From NCBI RefSeq assembly GCF_910592395.1, contig NC_088317.1, positions 6,636,001 through 6,700,000 of the forward strand: 64,000 bases of DNA. Direction: 5' to 3'. The position numbers and the translations under genes were made by a program. Below are positions 11,028 through 21,650 of this stretch, in pieces; position 1 is the stretch's first letter; each line of letters opens with the position of its first letter. The notes beneath the pieces were generated by a model. That model had not been told where the DNA came from. It was given only the letters and a program-made list of their open reading frames with translations, and did not search any database. Source of the stretch: Lineus longissimus. Lineage: Eukaryota; Nemertea; Pilidiophora; Heteronemertea; Lineidae.

Positions 11028-12600
11028 TCAATCAATCAAATATGACATTTCTAAAGCGCCAAATTTGGTGAAAAATTTCACCAACTCTCAGGCGCCTTTG
11101 AAATATACTCGAAAAAGGTGTGCTTTTAGCATTGTTCCAAAAGCTGCCTTTGACTCCGCAAGTCTAATGTGTGTGGGCAGCCCATTCCATAGGAGTGGCG
11201 CCGCCTTGTAGAAGGATCTGTCACCAAAACGTATGCACTTCGTGCGTGGCTCCTGTAGAAGGAAAGCGGCATCAGCCCTGAGGGAATCGGCTGACCCACG
11301 TCGGCGTTGTACCATATCAGTCAGGTAAGCCGTTGCCGCTTGGGAATCAAGCATGTAACCCTGGCTGCAGCATTTAGAACACGCTGCAACCTGCCATACT
11401 GCTGTTCCGTGATGCCGTAGAGGAGAGCATTGCAGTAGCCCAGGTGAGATGTAACAAACGCATGCACCAGAGTTTTGGTGGTGCCGACAGTCAGAAACCC
11501 GCGAATCTGACGAATCTTGTAGAGGCCAAAGACAGCTCTAGAGCAGACTTTACTGACATTAGTTTCCATCGACATGTGTTCGTCAAAAAAGACACCCAGA
11601 TTGCTGACTGTCGAGTTCCCCACCCTGACTCCGTCAATGCTCACCTTCTCAAGCTGCTGCCTGGAGCCAATCAACATGCATTCTGTCTTAGTGTCATTTA
11701 TGCAGAGATGGTTGTCAATAAACCATGCGCGCACCACGTATGCACCGAACCACTGTCTCCACAGCCCCCTGCACATTTTCGACTGTGACTGGTCTGAATG
11801 ACATGTACAGCTGGTTATCGTCAGAGTAACCATGAAACCCAGGGGCATGTAGAGCCAACAGATGGTACAGACGGGACAGGTAAAACAGAAAAAGGACTGG
11901 GCCCAGACAGCTTCCTTGTGGGACACTACAGTTCAGATTGAAGCGCTTTGAATGCCAGTCGCCCAGGACAATTTGTTCGCCTCTTCCTACAAGGTAGGAC
12001 TCCAACCACTTTAGAACTGTTCCAGAGATACCGAAATCCTCTTTCATTATGCTTAGAAGATTTGTCACATTGACAGTGTCAAATGCCGCACTTAAGTCTA
12101 GGAGGACTAACAAGCACACTTCTTGTTTGTCCATTTTCATTAAGATATCACTCTGGACCTTTACCAATGCAGTCTCTGTAGAGAAGTTCTGACGGTAAGC
12201 TGATTGAAACTTGGGGAGTGGAGCAAAGGAGTCACTGTGCCTTTACCAATGCAGTCTCTGTAGAGAAGTTCTGACGGTAAGCTGATTGAAACTTGGGGAG
12301 TGGGGCAAAGGAGTCACTGTGCCCCTGAAGCTGCTTCACGACTACTCTCTCAACTACTTTTGAAATGAAAGGCAAATGGCTAACAGGTCTAAAATTAGCA
12401 AAGGTGAGGTCATGGTATCGACAATTCTTTCGCAAGATTTTCTCAATTGGTCCCCCAGGAAAAGTGTAAACAAATTTTGGAACGCTGTCAATTTGACATG
12501 GGTCCCTGAACAGGGCGGATACAAGGTTTGTAGTGACCACTGCATTACAATGTACATGGTCCTGGCTGCTTGGCATTCAACTAACTGAGCTGCCCGACAA
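11028..12600 (-). mobile_element. 5'-truncated CR1/Rex-like non-LTR retrotransposon (dead)
   Basis: The minus strand encodes a reverse transcriptase in broken frames. It begins with the NFRPVSHLPFISKVVERV finger motif (12,350-12,410), then LVLLDLSAAFDTVN, VPQGSCLGPVLF and GYSDDNQLY, in which serine replaces alanine of the usual YADD-type catalytic box. The C-terminal part (11,088-11,354) has the late motif FGDRSFYKAAPLLWNGLP. The 3' end terminates in an ATTGATTGATTGA tail at 11,028-11,040, typical of CR1/L2-like elements. Frameshifts lie near 12,159-12,241, 11,926 and 11,340. The first comes from an 82-bp tandem duplication. The 5' half, with the endonuclease, is absent. It lies in intron 4 of the DUF7918-like gene. 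Confidence 0.85.
12159..12322. repeat. 82-bp tandem duplication inside the retrotransposon
   Basis: Bases 12,159-12,240 and 12,241-12,322 are the same 82-bp sequence except for about one base (ggagtggagc against ggagtggggc). Because 82 is not a multiple of three, it breaks the reverse transcriptase frame. Confidence 0.95.
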
Positions 12601-12720
12601 CCTGAACAACCCGAGCAAGAACTGTTCGGTTACATGCCTCCCAAAAAGAGATCGTAGGCCGATTTCCACTGAATCTATTCTAACACAAAAATGCTCACCC
12701 CTAATCCAAGAAAAACTTAC

Positions 12721-12871
12721 CTTGCGTGACCCTGACACAGTCCTTCTTATTCGCCTGGTCGTAATTGAGTTGTTTTCTCGACTTAACTTTTGTTGACATC
12801 AGCAATGCATCATAGCACTCAACCTCAATTGTACTAACTCTTGTCTCACGCCCTGTAGTCAGACGGTCTTC
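12721..12871 (-). CDS. DUF7918-like gene, exon 4
   Basis: Fifty codons plus one base, with acceptor TTTACAG|GAAGAC and donor CAAG|GTAAGT. The motif ETRVSTIEVECYDAL corresponds to the conserved GTIEV-type strand near the end of the DUF7918 domain as I remember it. A hydrophilic lysine-rich segment follows. Frame continuity with exons 3 and 5 is exact. Confidence 0.85.
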
Positions 12872-13542
12872 CTGTAAACAAAGGGATTATAAACGATGAA
12901 CTTCTCATGTTGGCCATCTTCTTCAATGAACTGAATCTGTGACTTGTCATTAGAGTTCTAAAGCCTCGGAGATGATAAACGCTGCTGAAATTATCTTGTT
13001 CAATTCACCTGAAACTTCAGAGTCCAAAAAAACTCCCTTCGCCAGAATCGGACATCGCCAAGAACAACATGAACAAGAAAGTACAGCCAATTTTTCAAGC
13101 CATTTAGGGTTCTTTTATTGCTGTACATTTGCTCATTAAATGGCCTACAGTCTGTAGACTGAAGCAAGTCTCAAGTCAGTTCTCGTTAAGAATTGTCAAA
13201 TGTACAACAATTTTTTTTTTAAAGTTTAGATCTTATTTCTTACATCGACCAGACTTTACTGATAGAACAGCCAGAAACAAAGTCATGAGGGTTTGAATCT
13301 CTGCTCATTTGGAGCCCTGCCATGTCTTGTCTTAGCAAGTTGGTTTACTCTGATTCTAACATCTTTTGAAAGGGTCTACGCTATGGCAAGCCAAAGACCC
13401 TGTTCAAGTGGACAGTGGCTTGCAAGGATTCTTTTACTGACCTCGGCTAAATCAGGAGTCGCAAGGCCTATTGAGCCCAATCACCGAAGTAACACCCCAT
13501 TTAACAACACTGATCTCTTCTTGGGGAAGAAATACTCCTTAC

Positions 13543-13618
13543 CTCGTCTTTGGCAAATCTTGGCAAGGAAAACAAGAATTCCCTCACACAGTTCTTGTCC
13601 TTGAATCCTGATATTATC
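13543..13618 (-). CDS. DUF7918-like gene, exon 3
   Basis: A 76-base exon with acceptor ATTCCCAG and donor GACGAG|GTAAGG. It completes an arginine codon from exon 2 and adds 25 codons including REFLFSLPRFAKDE. That motif matches the position of the conserved F-x-F strand that precedes GTIEV in DUF7918 proteins. It was found by requiring phase agreement between exons 2 and 4. Confidence 0.75.
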
Positions 13619-14222
13619 CTGGGAATGAGACGAAGTCAGAAGTTTATAGTAAAACAATCCTTACAGCAAGTAGCATAGCAAGTTGCAGAACAGGACAATG
13701 GCTTGGTGATGTCCCCGATTTTTTCAACAGTACATCAATTTAGAGCTCAGCTGTTTGTTTCTGTCAGTCAAGAGAGAATTTTTTATTTTTTAAAACCAGT
13801 GATGATATAAAAGATAGTTGCTGGAGGTTCAGATGTGATCTGTACCACAATCTTGGACAAGCAAGATGATTGTGATGTTTGTATCATACCCTAGTATGAG
13901 AGACTTCCAAGCGACTAATCAATTTAACGGGTCATACTAAACAGCGTCCAAAAGCGTTTAAAAGCATACTTAAAGCCATCAAAATAAAATCTGATGGTCA
14001 TAAACGAAAAGCAGGACATTTTCCACATTTCCTGATCGTTTCATGACATTTGTCTGCTAGATTAGCGAGTTGTTGTCTAAAATGTACCAGCGTCCACCAC
14101 CCAGTCGGCGGCCATGTTGGATTTGACTTGGAGGAAATGATAGGGCTTCCCAATACTACAGGAGTCTGCTGTGTACGTAGCCACTTCAAATATGAAAGGT
14201 AATGTTTGGCGCAATTTGTTAC

Positions 14223-14347
14223 CTTTCTTTGCTACCATCAGCGCTGCAACTCTTCACCTTTACTCCGTCAACAAAGATGTCAAAGTAACGCTTTGGTATG
14301 CCACGTTGAGGAAGAATACAGATCTTGTATGGTGTGACAGGCCATCT
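14223..14347 (-). CDS. DUF7918-like gene, exon 2
   Basis: Forty-one codons plus two bases, with acceptor GTTTTCAG|AGATGG and donor GAAAG|GTAACA. It encodes PYKICILPQRGIPKRYFDIF and VDGVKVKS, a strand-turn-strand pattern like the 'VYVDGxxV' core of DUF7918. It continues in frame from exon 1. Confidence 0.85.
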
Positions 14348-14575
14348 CTGAAAACGATTCAGAAAGTGGTGTTTAACCCTTAAAGGGAAGCTATGGGAAT
14401 AAATTGATGCAGCAAAATCAAATATTTTTTTAAACAAATACATACCAAGTTACATGACAAACAAATACTCCACACCAAGGATATGATGAATATTCCTAGA
14501 TAGTGCAGAAAATTGCATTTAATAAGCAGTTTGTGGGGGTAGCCATGTTTGTTCAAATCTCCCGGGCGAATGACG

Positions 14576-14791
14576 TCATGGATGCAGTGGGTTTTTTTCA
14601 TCAAGGCGAGTACTACTCGTTTCCACTAGGTTTCCAGACCTTTTTTGGCCCTGGTACCTTGGCTCAAACGCATAGGGAACTAGACCTGCTCGTTCTTCTG
14701 CTGATGCATGGTTGTAATCGAAGGATTCATCGCCGGACGTCGACGAAGAACCCGAAGAAATCGAAGAACTGTCATCTGTCATTCCAAGCAT
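14576..14791 (-). CDS. P2X7-intracellular-domain-like N-terminal exon (probably a stranded fragment)
   Basis: The frame starts MTDDSSSISSGSSSTSGDES and runs into GLVPYAFEPRYQ, an acidic/serine-rich leader followed by a PY-x-FEP motif. From memory this is the N-terminus of the many invertebrate proteins carrying the P2X7 intracellular (zinc-cysteine) domain. The domain's cysteine-rich part is not found downstream. A possible donor lies at AAG|GTACC (14,653-14,657). It sits inside intron 1 of the DUF7918-like gene on the same strand, preceded by a TGACGTCAT-containing leader near 14,835. It may be a retained exon of a nested gene or a dead copy. Confidence 0.45.
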   Translation of the reverse strand: MLGMTDDSSSISSGSSSTSGDESFDYNHASAEERAGLVPYAFEPRYQGQKRSGNLVETSSTRLDEKNPLHP

Positions 14792-15069
14792 TCGCCATTG
14801 TTCGAACAGCTGATTGTCACAATGGCTGCATCCATGACGTCATTGGCTCTCCGTTTGGAGGAGAGACCAGATTAAAATCCACCAAGATGGCGGCATACTT
14901 GATTCAAAAATAAGCAATTAAAATCATCCATTTCACTCATTAGTGTTTGTTTATTTATAAAACCAAGAGCCACAGTTGTTTTTAAGAATACGCAGTTTAC
15001 GTAGATGTTATTCCCTATACGTTCCTCTTCTTGATGATGGCTTTTTAGTTAAGAGTATAACCAGACTAA

Positions 15070-15232
15070 CCTATAAGTTCCCGACAACTGCTGTCCTTAA
15101 TCGAGAGGTGTCCTGATTAAAGAGGTGAAATTGAATGGAAACAACCCATTTGGGGCCAAAACTAGTGTCCTTTATAGACAGGTTGTCCTTAATAGAGAGG
15201 TGTCCGCTAAGGGAGGTTCCACTGTACATGGT
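15070..15232. repeat. MITE fragment with the 'CAGTGGAACCTCCC' end
   Basis: The minus strand begins CAGTGGAACCTCCCTTAGCG and continues with ACACCTCTCTATTAAGGACA, an end sequence I recognise from abundant marine-invertebrate MITEs. A related end is at 63,466-63,530. It lies just inside intron 1 of the DUF7918-like gene. Confidence 0.6.
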
Positions 15233-15250
15233 CTTATTAACTCTTATTAC

Positions 15251-15430
15251 CTGTGATTCATACTCTACTCCAACCCTGTCACGCTGCCGGACATGGTAAG
15301 ATAATCCTGAGACATTTAGGTTGCTCTCAACGTAGATATTACCATCTTTTTCATACTCAGGGATGGGCCGATCTCCAACCAGGATTTCCACTTTGAAATG
15401 ATCCGTATGAGGCATAACGACATACGAGAG
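15251..15430 (-). CDS. DUF7918-like gene, first recognised exon
   Basis: Sixty codons from acceptor TTCTTCTAG (15,431-15,432) to donor CACAG|GTAATA. It encodes HFKVEILVGDRPIPEYEKDG and YVESNL, matching the start of DUF7918 domains, where a short strand is followed by an x-L/I-P-EY motif. The methionine in SYVVMPHTDHF could be the initiator with a 5'-UTR intron upstream. Otherwise an unrecognised earlier exon supplies the start. No clear upstream exon was found to about 16 kb. Confidence 0.85.
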
Positions 15431-16169
15431 CTAGAAGAAACATGTAAAATCAAAGTTAAGAAACAGAAGAAGAATTTCAATAGACAGCCTGCGTAAATAA
15501 AGTTCGGCCATTTTGAAAAGACCCTTTTCACGGACTGTTTACCATGGAATAAAAGTACATGTACTTCAAATATATTTAAGCAAGCTTATTCAAACAATTT
15601 ACTTCAAGCTGTCCATGTCTTCAAATGTTCATGATATTTCGAATGCTTTTTGTGATTATTTGATTTAAAACATTACTTTTATGTCATTCATGGTAAACTC
15701 ACACTGCCTGTGAAAACTCCTTTTCAAAATATGGCCGAACACGGTAGGCCTATATTGGAATTATTGGTAGTGCAGATGAGACGAGATGCGTGCTGTGTAT
15801 TGTCTCGCACTCGTGTACACTACCACGTGTATTAATACACCGTGGCCGAAATTTATTTTCGCAAGCCGTCTATTACTATTAGCCAGGCATATTCTTTGGC
15901 CTATTCTTTCATACTCTCAGAAATAACACATGAAGCCGCATTTCATACTTAGCTATCGATAACAATCACACATTGCCATCCAGAGGCAAAATATTATCGT
16001 TTTTATCAGTAAAATATTGATATCTTGTTTTCGTGATCGCCAGAAGCACAACTTTGCCCTCTATTGTCAGGTTTATGAACATGATATAGGCTCATTGAAC
16101 TTAGCGGAACGACGAAATAATAAACTTGCATTTACTTGCCCCGGCACAGGTCTACACTCAGGTACAAGG

Positions 16170-16275
16170 GACCATGGCTTTTATTCGACAGACAATGCCG
16201 GTTCATCCAGAAATACAATCCTGGGTTCTCCCCGGGATCGAACCCGGGCCCTATTGCGTGGTTGCCCATAAATGT
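16170..16275 (-). repeat. tRNA-like B-box segment
   Basis: The minus strand reads GGGCCCGGGTTCGATCCCGG, an excellent tRNA T-arm/B-box, preceded by GGGCAACCACGCAATA. The anticodon and D-arm are not convincing. It is read as a SINE or tRNA remnant. Confidence 0.4.
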
Positions 16276-16440
16276 TTTTTTTCATCTGCAACTGCGCAGA
16301 TATCATAGATTGACAAAAGGTACAAAAGCGTTCGGACTTCGGAACTATTGGTTTATGATATCTGCCAGTCTCAATTTGGAGAGGATGATTACTTATCCTT
16401 ATGCGTGTAAGTGAAGACCTCTTACTTTTTTGTTTTACAA

Positions 16441-16560
16441 TGGGTGATATGAATAAAGACTAGCAATTGCTTTTACTGAAAACCCCATGTACATTTACAC
16501 AAGGCCTTTCTGTACAAAATTGAAGTAAAATCATTTACTAGTCTTTATTCATATCACCCA
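16441..16560. mobile_element. 120-bp MITE with long perfect inverted ends
   Basis: Bases 16,441-16,463 (TGGGTGATATGAATAAAGAC and onward) are exactly complementary to the last bases ending at 16,560. The arms stay similar for about 37 bp. There is no coding capacity and the target duplication is unclear. Confidence 0.85.
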
Positions 16561-16579
16561 ATATCAAGATATTGGAAAT

Positions 16580-18000
16580 AACCTTGCGTCTTAAAAGCGA
16601 GGTGACGTAAACTCGGATCTCGGCGTGCACTCACGTGGCGGAAAAGTCTTTCGCACCAATGAATAACGCGTTTTTCAACTTTCAAAGAGCTTCACTACAC
16701 GTTCAGAAAAATAGTTTACTGATGAAACAGAAGAAGAACAAAAAGACGATCTTTCCCTTACCACGAATGACTATTTACATAATTTAATTGCACTAAGACA
16801 GGGTGATAACGAATGGACCACAGTAAGTTTCGATATTCCGCCGTTCTGCTTAGTACCCATCCTGACTCTCCTGCGCTTGCGTCACCACTATATCGAGCTC
16901 AAAACATTGCGGGTCAAGATGCCAAGTACCGTAAGGAGCCTCATAGCCTATTGAAAAAGCTCTTGATCTCAAGATGAAGGCTTTACAGGATGACTGATTT
17001 CTCCTTCTTCATACCTTTTGTACTTTTATAACTTTATGTCTGTTATCATCCCTGCATGCTTAGTTTATCACTGCTTATAACCTATAAATGTACAATTTTA
17101 AGGTAGTAATAAACATATTTATATTTGTGTCACATAACGTTTCAATGATGGCCATTGACCCCATAATTAGACATGCTGTTGTACCCCTCCCACAGGTTTA
17201 ATGACAGATTCCATCGGCCCTATGCCCCATCAATCTTCTCTCGGTCTTCCTTTTATAATGTCGAACTAATATAAGAACTTGAAGCGGGCTAAAAAACATC
17301 GAAAGGGGTAATAATGGCCCTATGCTTTAGAACGAGTTACGATAAACCCATTTTTCGACACTCAAATCACTCTGATATCGGATTGAAGTGTCTTGTTGGA
17401 AGTTATCCAATTATAAATTTGTGAAGGAGCAATTTCAAATTTCCCGCTTAATCTGGAGACTCAAGAATCTTATTATGTGACCATCACCGTCTGCCTCCGC
17501 CAGCCCAATTGGCCAGCCAAATCGTCTTTTTTCACATCGGTATTAAAGTAGCTGCCTAACGTAGTGGATATTGCTGGTACTATCTTCTGGAGTTTGTGAC
17601 TGACCCTTATAACAGGGTTGTTTTTGAATACATATCGCGTGAAGACAATCACGAAAACTGACGAGGGTGCCTTATTTCGAATGGCATGGAAGAAACCTTG
17701 AAACATAAGTAACATCTTCTACTCCTATCAAGAAATATGTCAACTGTTTCGACTCAAACAAACGTGCTTCCATCCGGGGAGAGTTTTTTAAGGAGGGGCC
17801 ATACCCTGATGGCCATATTACCCCGCATGACTGTAGGTCTAAACTGATTTGTGTGTGCACTACTAAGGAGTTGGTTGTTGTAATGTGTATGAATGTCTTC
17901 GTAAATCTAACAATAATGAGCGCACAGTTGTTTTTTTTGGAATAGGCCTACACAAGATTAAGATACGATTCTCGGCAAGCTGATGAATGGATTCTCCGGG
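16580..18000. other. Intergenic region, no recognised gene
   Basis: Only short frames (62-80 codons) without family resemblance. The word cacgttcagaaaaatagttt near 16,698 recurs in inverted form near 60,480, so part of this stretch is another dispersed repeat. Confidence 0.5.
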
Positions 18001-18027
18001 GCGGGGGAGGGGGGGGGGGGGGGGGTC
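18001..18027. repeat. Poly-G tract
   Basis: A G-run of about 17 bases preceded by shorter G blocks. Similar tracts are at 23,835-23,848, 28,025-28,060, 57,605-57,628 and 62,175-62,194. Confidence 0.9.
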
Positions 18028-18154
18028 TGTATTGTTTGGGCAGAGACGTGAGCTACTTACTGGTCGGATATTTTTAAAGCTGGTATTTATTGATCTAGGT
18101 TACGAAACCAAACAGATTTTTTAATTTTAGTAACAACGACAGCTACGAATCTAT

Positions 18155-18435
18155 TATCTCCCCGCTTTCCGAAAAAGTGGGGGACATATTGTATTACCGT
18201 TCGCCGTCACTCCGTATGTACTCTAAGGTCAGTCCGTCCAAAAGTGATGTCTCCTCCTAGACCTTTCATCGTACCAAATTGAAGCTTTGGTATCGTACTC
18301 CTCCACTGGTGTGCAAAACACCTTTGAAACTTCGAACCGACTCCGTTTCTCAGGCCTACATACGAATCAAACTTCGTTTGCAGGAAGCAATACCACAGCA
18401 TTAATACTGAGGGAATTTGCGACCACAAAGGCAGG
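18155..18435. repeat. Dispersed repeat fragment
   Basis: The segment opens with ttccgaaaaagtgggggaca and continues gttcgccgtcactccgtatg. I recognise this composition from a dispersed repeat of marine invertebrates. No protein was found. Confidence 0.35.
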
Positions 18436-18439
18436 CTAC

Positions 18440-19480
18440 AATTTTAATTAAGGCCTACCATACTTTTCAATCACGTCAACAGCAAAATGGTAGGCTTGGT
18501 ACCTCTTGGTACAAGAAATCAACCATATTCTCCTTTACGCGAAACATCTCCCTCTTGTAAGCAGCATAAAATATGTTTTTAGAGTGAAAAACGACATTCT
18601 GCACACCAAAACATGTCATAGAACTCTATTCAGTGATGATCTGTACAAATTTTTCTGGCATATTGGCGGCTTATTATAAACCGCGAGATGTAGAATGTGA
18701 AATCGCGAGATGCCAACCTCGGTGGGTGTACCACCCGCTGCAGATTGTATTGCAAATATGGAACCTGAAAAGACGAACATTCATGAGACCAAGGCTATTG
18801 TAGGAGCTATCCTTATTTTGATTTACACTTCGATGCGGGATTTTTTTCTATTCATGGTACTGTCACAAACCAATTCCGATCTCACCGATTTTCTGTTGAC
18901 ATTTCATGATCAGTGAGATTCCATACTTGCCGTGAAGCTATTGTTTAAATTGAGTGTCTAAGATGTGTTATGATTGCATTACTAGTATCATCAAAGCTGA
19001 ACACATAGATTATTGACAAAACATTGCAAATCCCCGAAGTGTGACTTTACAAAACGGCTTTCGGCCAATGTACAATTAAAAATAACTCCACTGAATCATA
19101 CCAATACCTCTTGCACCAGCTCGTGCTGCATGCCATGCCCCCTCGCGGTAGAATGCAAGTGAACGAAGCTGATCCTCAGTGGCCTCTTAAAAATAGTTTG
19201 CAAAGTAGCACTCTTATGGATTATGGATATGGATTTTAGCTGCTACGAGTTCGTCAGAGATTATCGCTTAATTCCCTGAAAGTCGGTCGTGTGTTTGGAG
19301 ATAGCTGCATGTAGCCTTTGTGTTGTCTTCAGTCCCGCTGCCATTGAATGGAGAATTTTACGGCAGTAGAAGTATAGAAAATCTTGGGGCAGAAAATAAT
19401 GATTACTCATCGCGCGATTTCGTGATCGATTACTAGCGCGGCGCTCGATTCATACTGGGCATGCGCTTCAAGGCACGAGA
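18440..19480. other. Intergenic region, no recognised gene
   Basis: No frame above 68 codons and no recognised motif. The stretch ends at the left terminus of the Harbinger element. Confidence 0.5.
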
Positions 19481-19483
19481 TCA

Positions 19484-21119
19484 GGGGCCTTATTCACAAA
19501 AGCCTCGCAAACGCTTCGCAATCGCAAACACCTCGCCTAGCAAAATTTTCTAATCACAAAAGCCTCGCTACGCAATCGCTTCGCCAGGTCGTCGGTAATT
19601 TAGCGAATTCACAGTGTCTTCACAAACTCCTCGCACGCATTGCGGGTGATTTCATGAAGACATCGCTCACGCTTCGCAATCGCAGTGTGGTCGCTCAACC
19701 CTCGTTAACTCCATAATTTTAGCGAGAGCTTTTGGGCTCTCGCAAAGCATTCACACGAAGAAAACATGGCGCTCCTTTTTGCAATAGAAGAGGAAAATCA
19801 ACGACATTTTCGCCGAAATAGGATATTTAGAGACCGGGTAAATCCGCTGGACATTTACGATGACGAAGACTTGATGAAGAGGTTTCGTATGCCACGTCAC
19901 GTTATTCTGGAAGTTGTGGATTTGATCAAAGAAGATGTAGAACATCCAACACAACGATCTCATGCTTTACCGGCAAGTTTACAGGTGATGTGCGCCCTCC
20001 GTTATTATGCAACGGGAGATCTGCAGTTTGTAAGTGGGGACCTCAATGGCATTAGTCAAGCATCTGTGTCACGAATTGTTTATAGAGTTTCCACATCACT
20101 GGAAAGGAAGGCGTCGCACGTTATAACATTTCCACGAGATCACCATCTCCAACAAGAAGTAAAAGAGGGTTTCTATAATCAAGAGCGCCGCCGCATACCA
20201 AATGTACTTGGCTGTGTAGATGGAAGCTTGGTTGGCATAAAGGCTCCCTCGGTCCAAGAAGAAGCCTACGTCAGCCGAAAACATTCCCACGCAATCAACG
20301 TGCAAGGCATATGTGACCATACCTTGAAGTTTACCAATTTGGTGGCAAAATGGCCAGGTAGTACTCATGATGCCTTTATCTGGAACAACTGTAGATTAAA
20401 TCGTAAATTTCAGAACGATGGGCTCCCAAATGGCTTTTTATTGGGTGATAGTGCCTACCCATTGCTTCCTTGGTTGATCACTCCCTACGTCACCCACGAG
20501 ATGCGGCGGAGGACGAATTCAATGCCCACCACAGAAGAATTCGGCAGAAGATCGAGAACGCATTCGGACGATGGAAAATGAGATGGCTTTGCTTCCACAA
20601 ATATGGTAAGCTGACACATTATTCAAATGGTCGACTTAATCATCGAATGTGGCCGTCAGGAGGCTGGACTCGTATTCATTAAGTCCCTACCATGACTGAA
20701 AGCAATTCTTTTGTTGAAACTTTGAAGTACCGGTATATAATAGTTCCATGGGATTCCCCCAGACTAAGACCTCCTAAAACATACTTTGCACGAGAACAAT
20801 ATAATGTACTAGTAATGGGCCTTTCAGTTTTTCCAGGCGGGGTTCTAACCCTTTCCCCAGAAAGGTGTGTTAAGGCTTCCCGGTCAATGCATACACGCAT
20901 CGGTATGAGTCATTCGGACATTGTTAATGGATCACGTAATCAGTAATCGCGCTTGCGGAACTTTAGCGAATTCGCTAGCAGAGAGGGACAGCGAAGACAT
21001 AGCGAAATATTGCGAAGGCCTTTGTGAAACGCTCGCTTCGCTAAGTTAGCGATTGCGCATGGGTTTCGCAAACGCTTCGCTTCGCAAATACTTAGCGAGA
21101 CTTTTGTGAATAAGGCCCT
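19484..21119 (+). mobile_element. Harbinger-type DNA transposon
   Basis: Inverted ends read GGGGCCTTATTCACAAAAG on the left and its complement, with a few changes, on the right (ending aaggccctt). Both flanks inside the ends are packed with short GCTTCGC/GCGAAGC repeats, as expected for transposase-binding subterminal repeats. The transposase lies at 19,766-20,610. No Myb-like second protein was identified; 20,690-20,950 is unrelated sequence. A convincing 3-bp target duplication was not found. Confidence 0.75.
19766..20610 (+). pseudogene. HARBI1-like DDE transposase, frameshifted
   Basis: Intact from MALLFAIEEENQRHF to LLGDSAYPLLPWLITPY. It carries the HARBI1 N-terminal motif (RFRMPRHVILEVVDL), the helix-turn-helix region (SQASVSRIVYRVS), the first catalytic Asp in LGCVDGSLVGIKAP and the second in GSTHDAFIW. 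Near 20,488 the reading frame shifts. The continuation (DEFNAHHRRIRQKIENAFGRW), which carries the catalytic Glu, is in the next frame. Length to the Glu region is about 275 residues, shorter than the usual 350-400. The domain is therefore complete but not translatable as one protein, so the copy is probably dead. The word TATGGTAAGCT after FHKY could be a splice donor. Confidence 0.85.
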
Positions 21120-21159
21120 TGGTCACTACTTCATTTGTGAAAGGCGGCCCTATCGCACC

Positions 21160-21180
21160 AGGGGCCTTATTCACAAAAGC
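21160..21180. mobile_element. Orphan Harbinger terminus
   Basis: The sequence aggggccttattcacaaaag is a third copy of the Harbinger end, in the same orientation as the left end at 19,484 and only 41 bp beyond the right end. No partner is visible. It adjoins a retrotransposon tail. Confidence 0.75.
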
Positions 21181-21640
21181 TCATTTCAAGCCATTCCCTA
21201 ACTTGGATGGCAACCCTATTATGCCCCAATCCCCAAATTTCCCTATTGATGTCCCTTAGCATTATACATTCATCAGGCAGCTGATCCCAATTCCAGTTGT
21301 ACTTTTGTAACACCATAGTTAGACTTTTCCCCACTGATGAGACGCTCCCGGCAAATAATAATCCAACTGTAACCTTTACGAGTGTATTTCCTGATTTCCG
21401 CACTCCGTTGATGAATTTTACGAACCTTTTCTCCAATTGAGTTTGAACGCTACAGTCCTTTATAATGGCTGGTAACAGGTCATTATGAGTGCGATAAGGC
21501 AAACACAAAATCTGACGAATACATTTACGCCATGCAATATACAATTCTTCCATGTATGGTTTTGAACAATCTAGCAACTGGTAACCATACAGTGGCATAC
21601 AAAAACTTTTGAATAACTTATAGTCTATCTGATTTCAAAG
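21181..21640 (-). pseudogene. Non-LTR retrotransposon C-terminal fragment (family A)
   Basis: The minus strand encodes about 143 residues: MEELYIAWRKCIRQILCLPY, then RTHNDLLPAI and QLEKRFVKFINGVRK. This is the post-polymerase tail of CR1/Jockey-clade reverse transcriptases. The same protein is interrupted at 29.9/34.4 kb, and a relative ends the element at 31.1-32.7 kb. It lies directly downstream of the DUF288 stop codon, in its presumed 3' UTR. Confidence 0.75.
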
Positions 21641-21650
21641 TTGGCGTACC

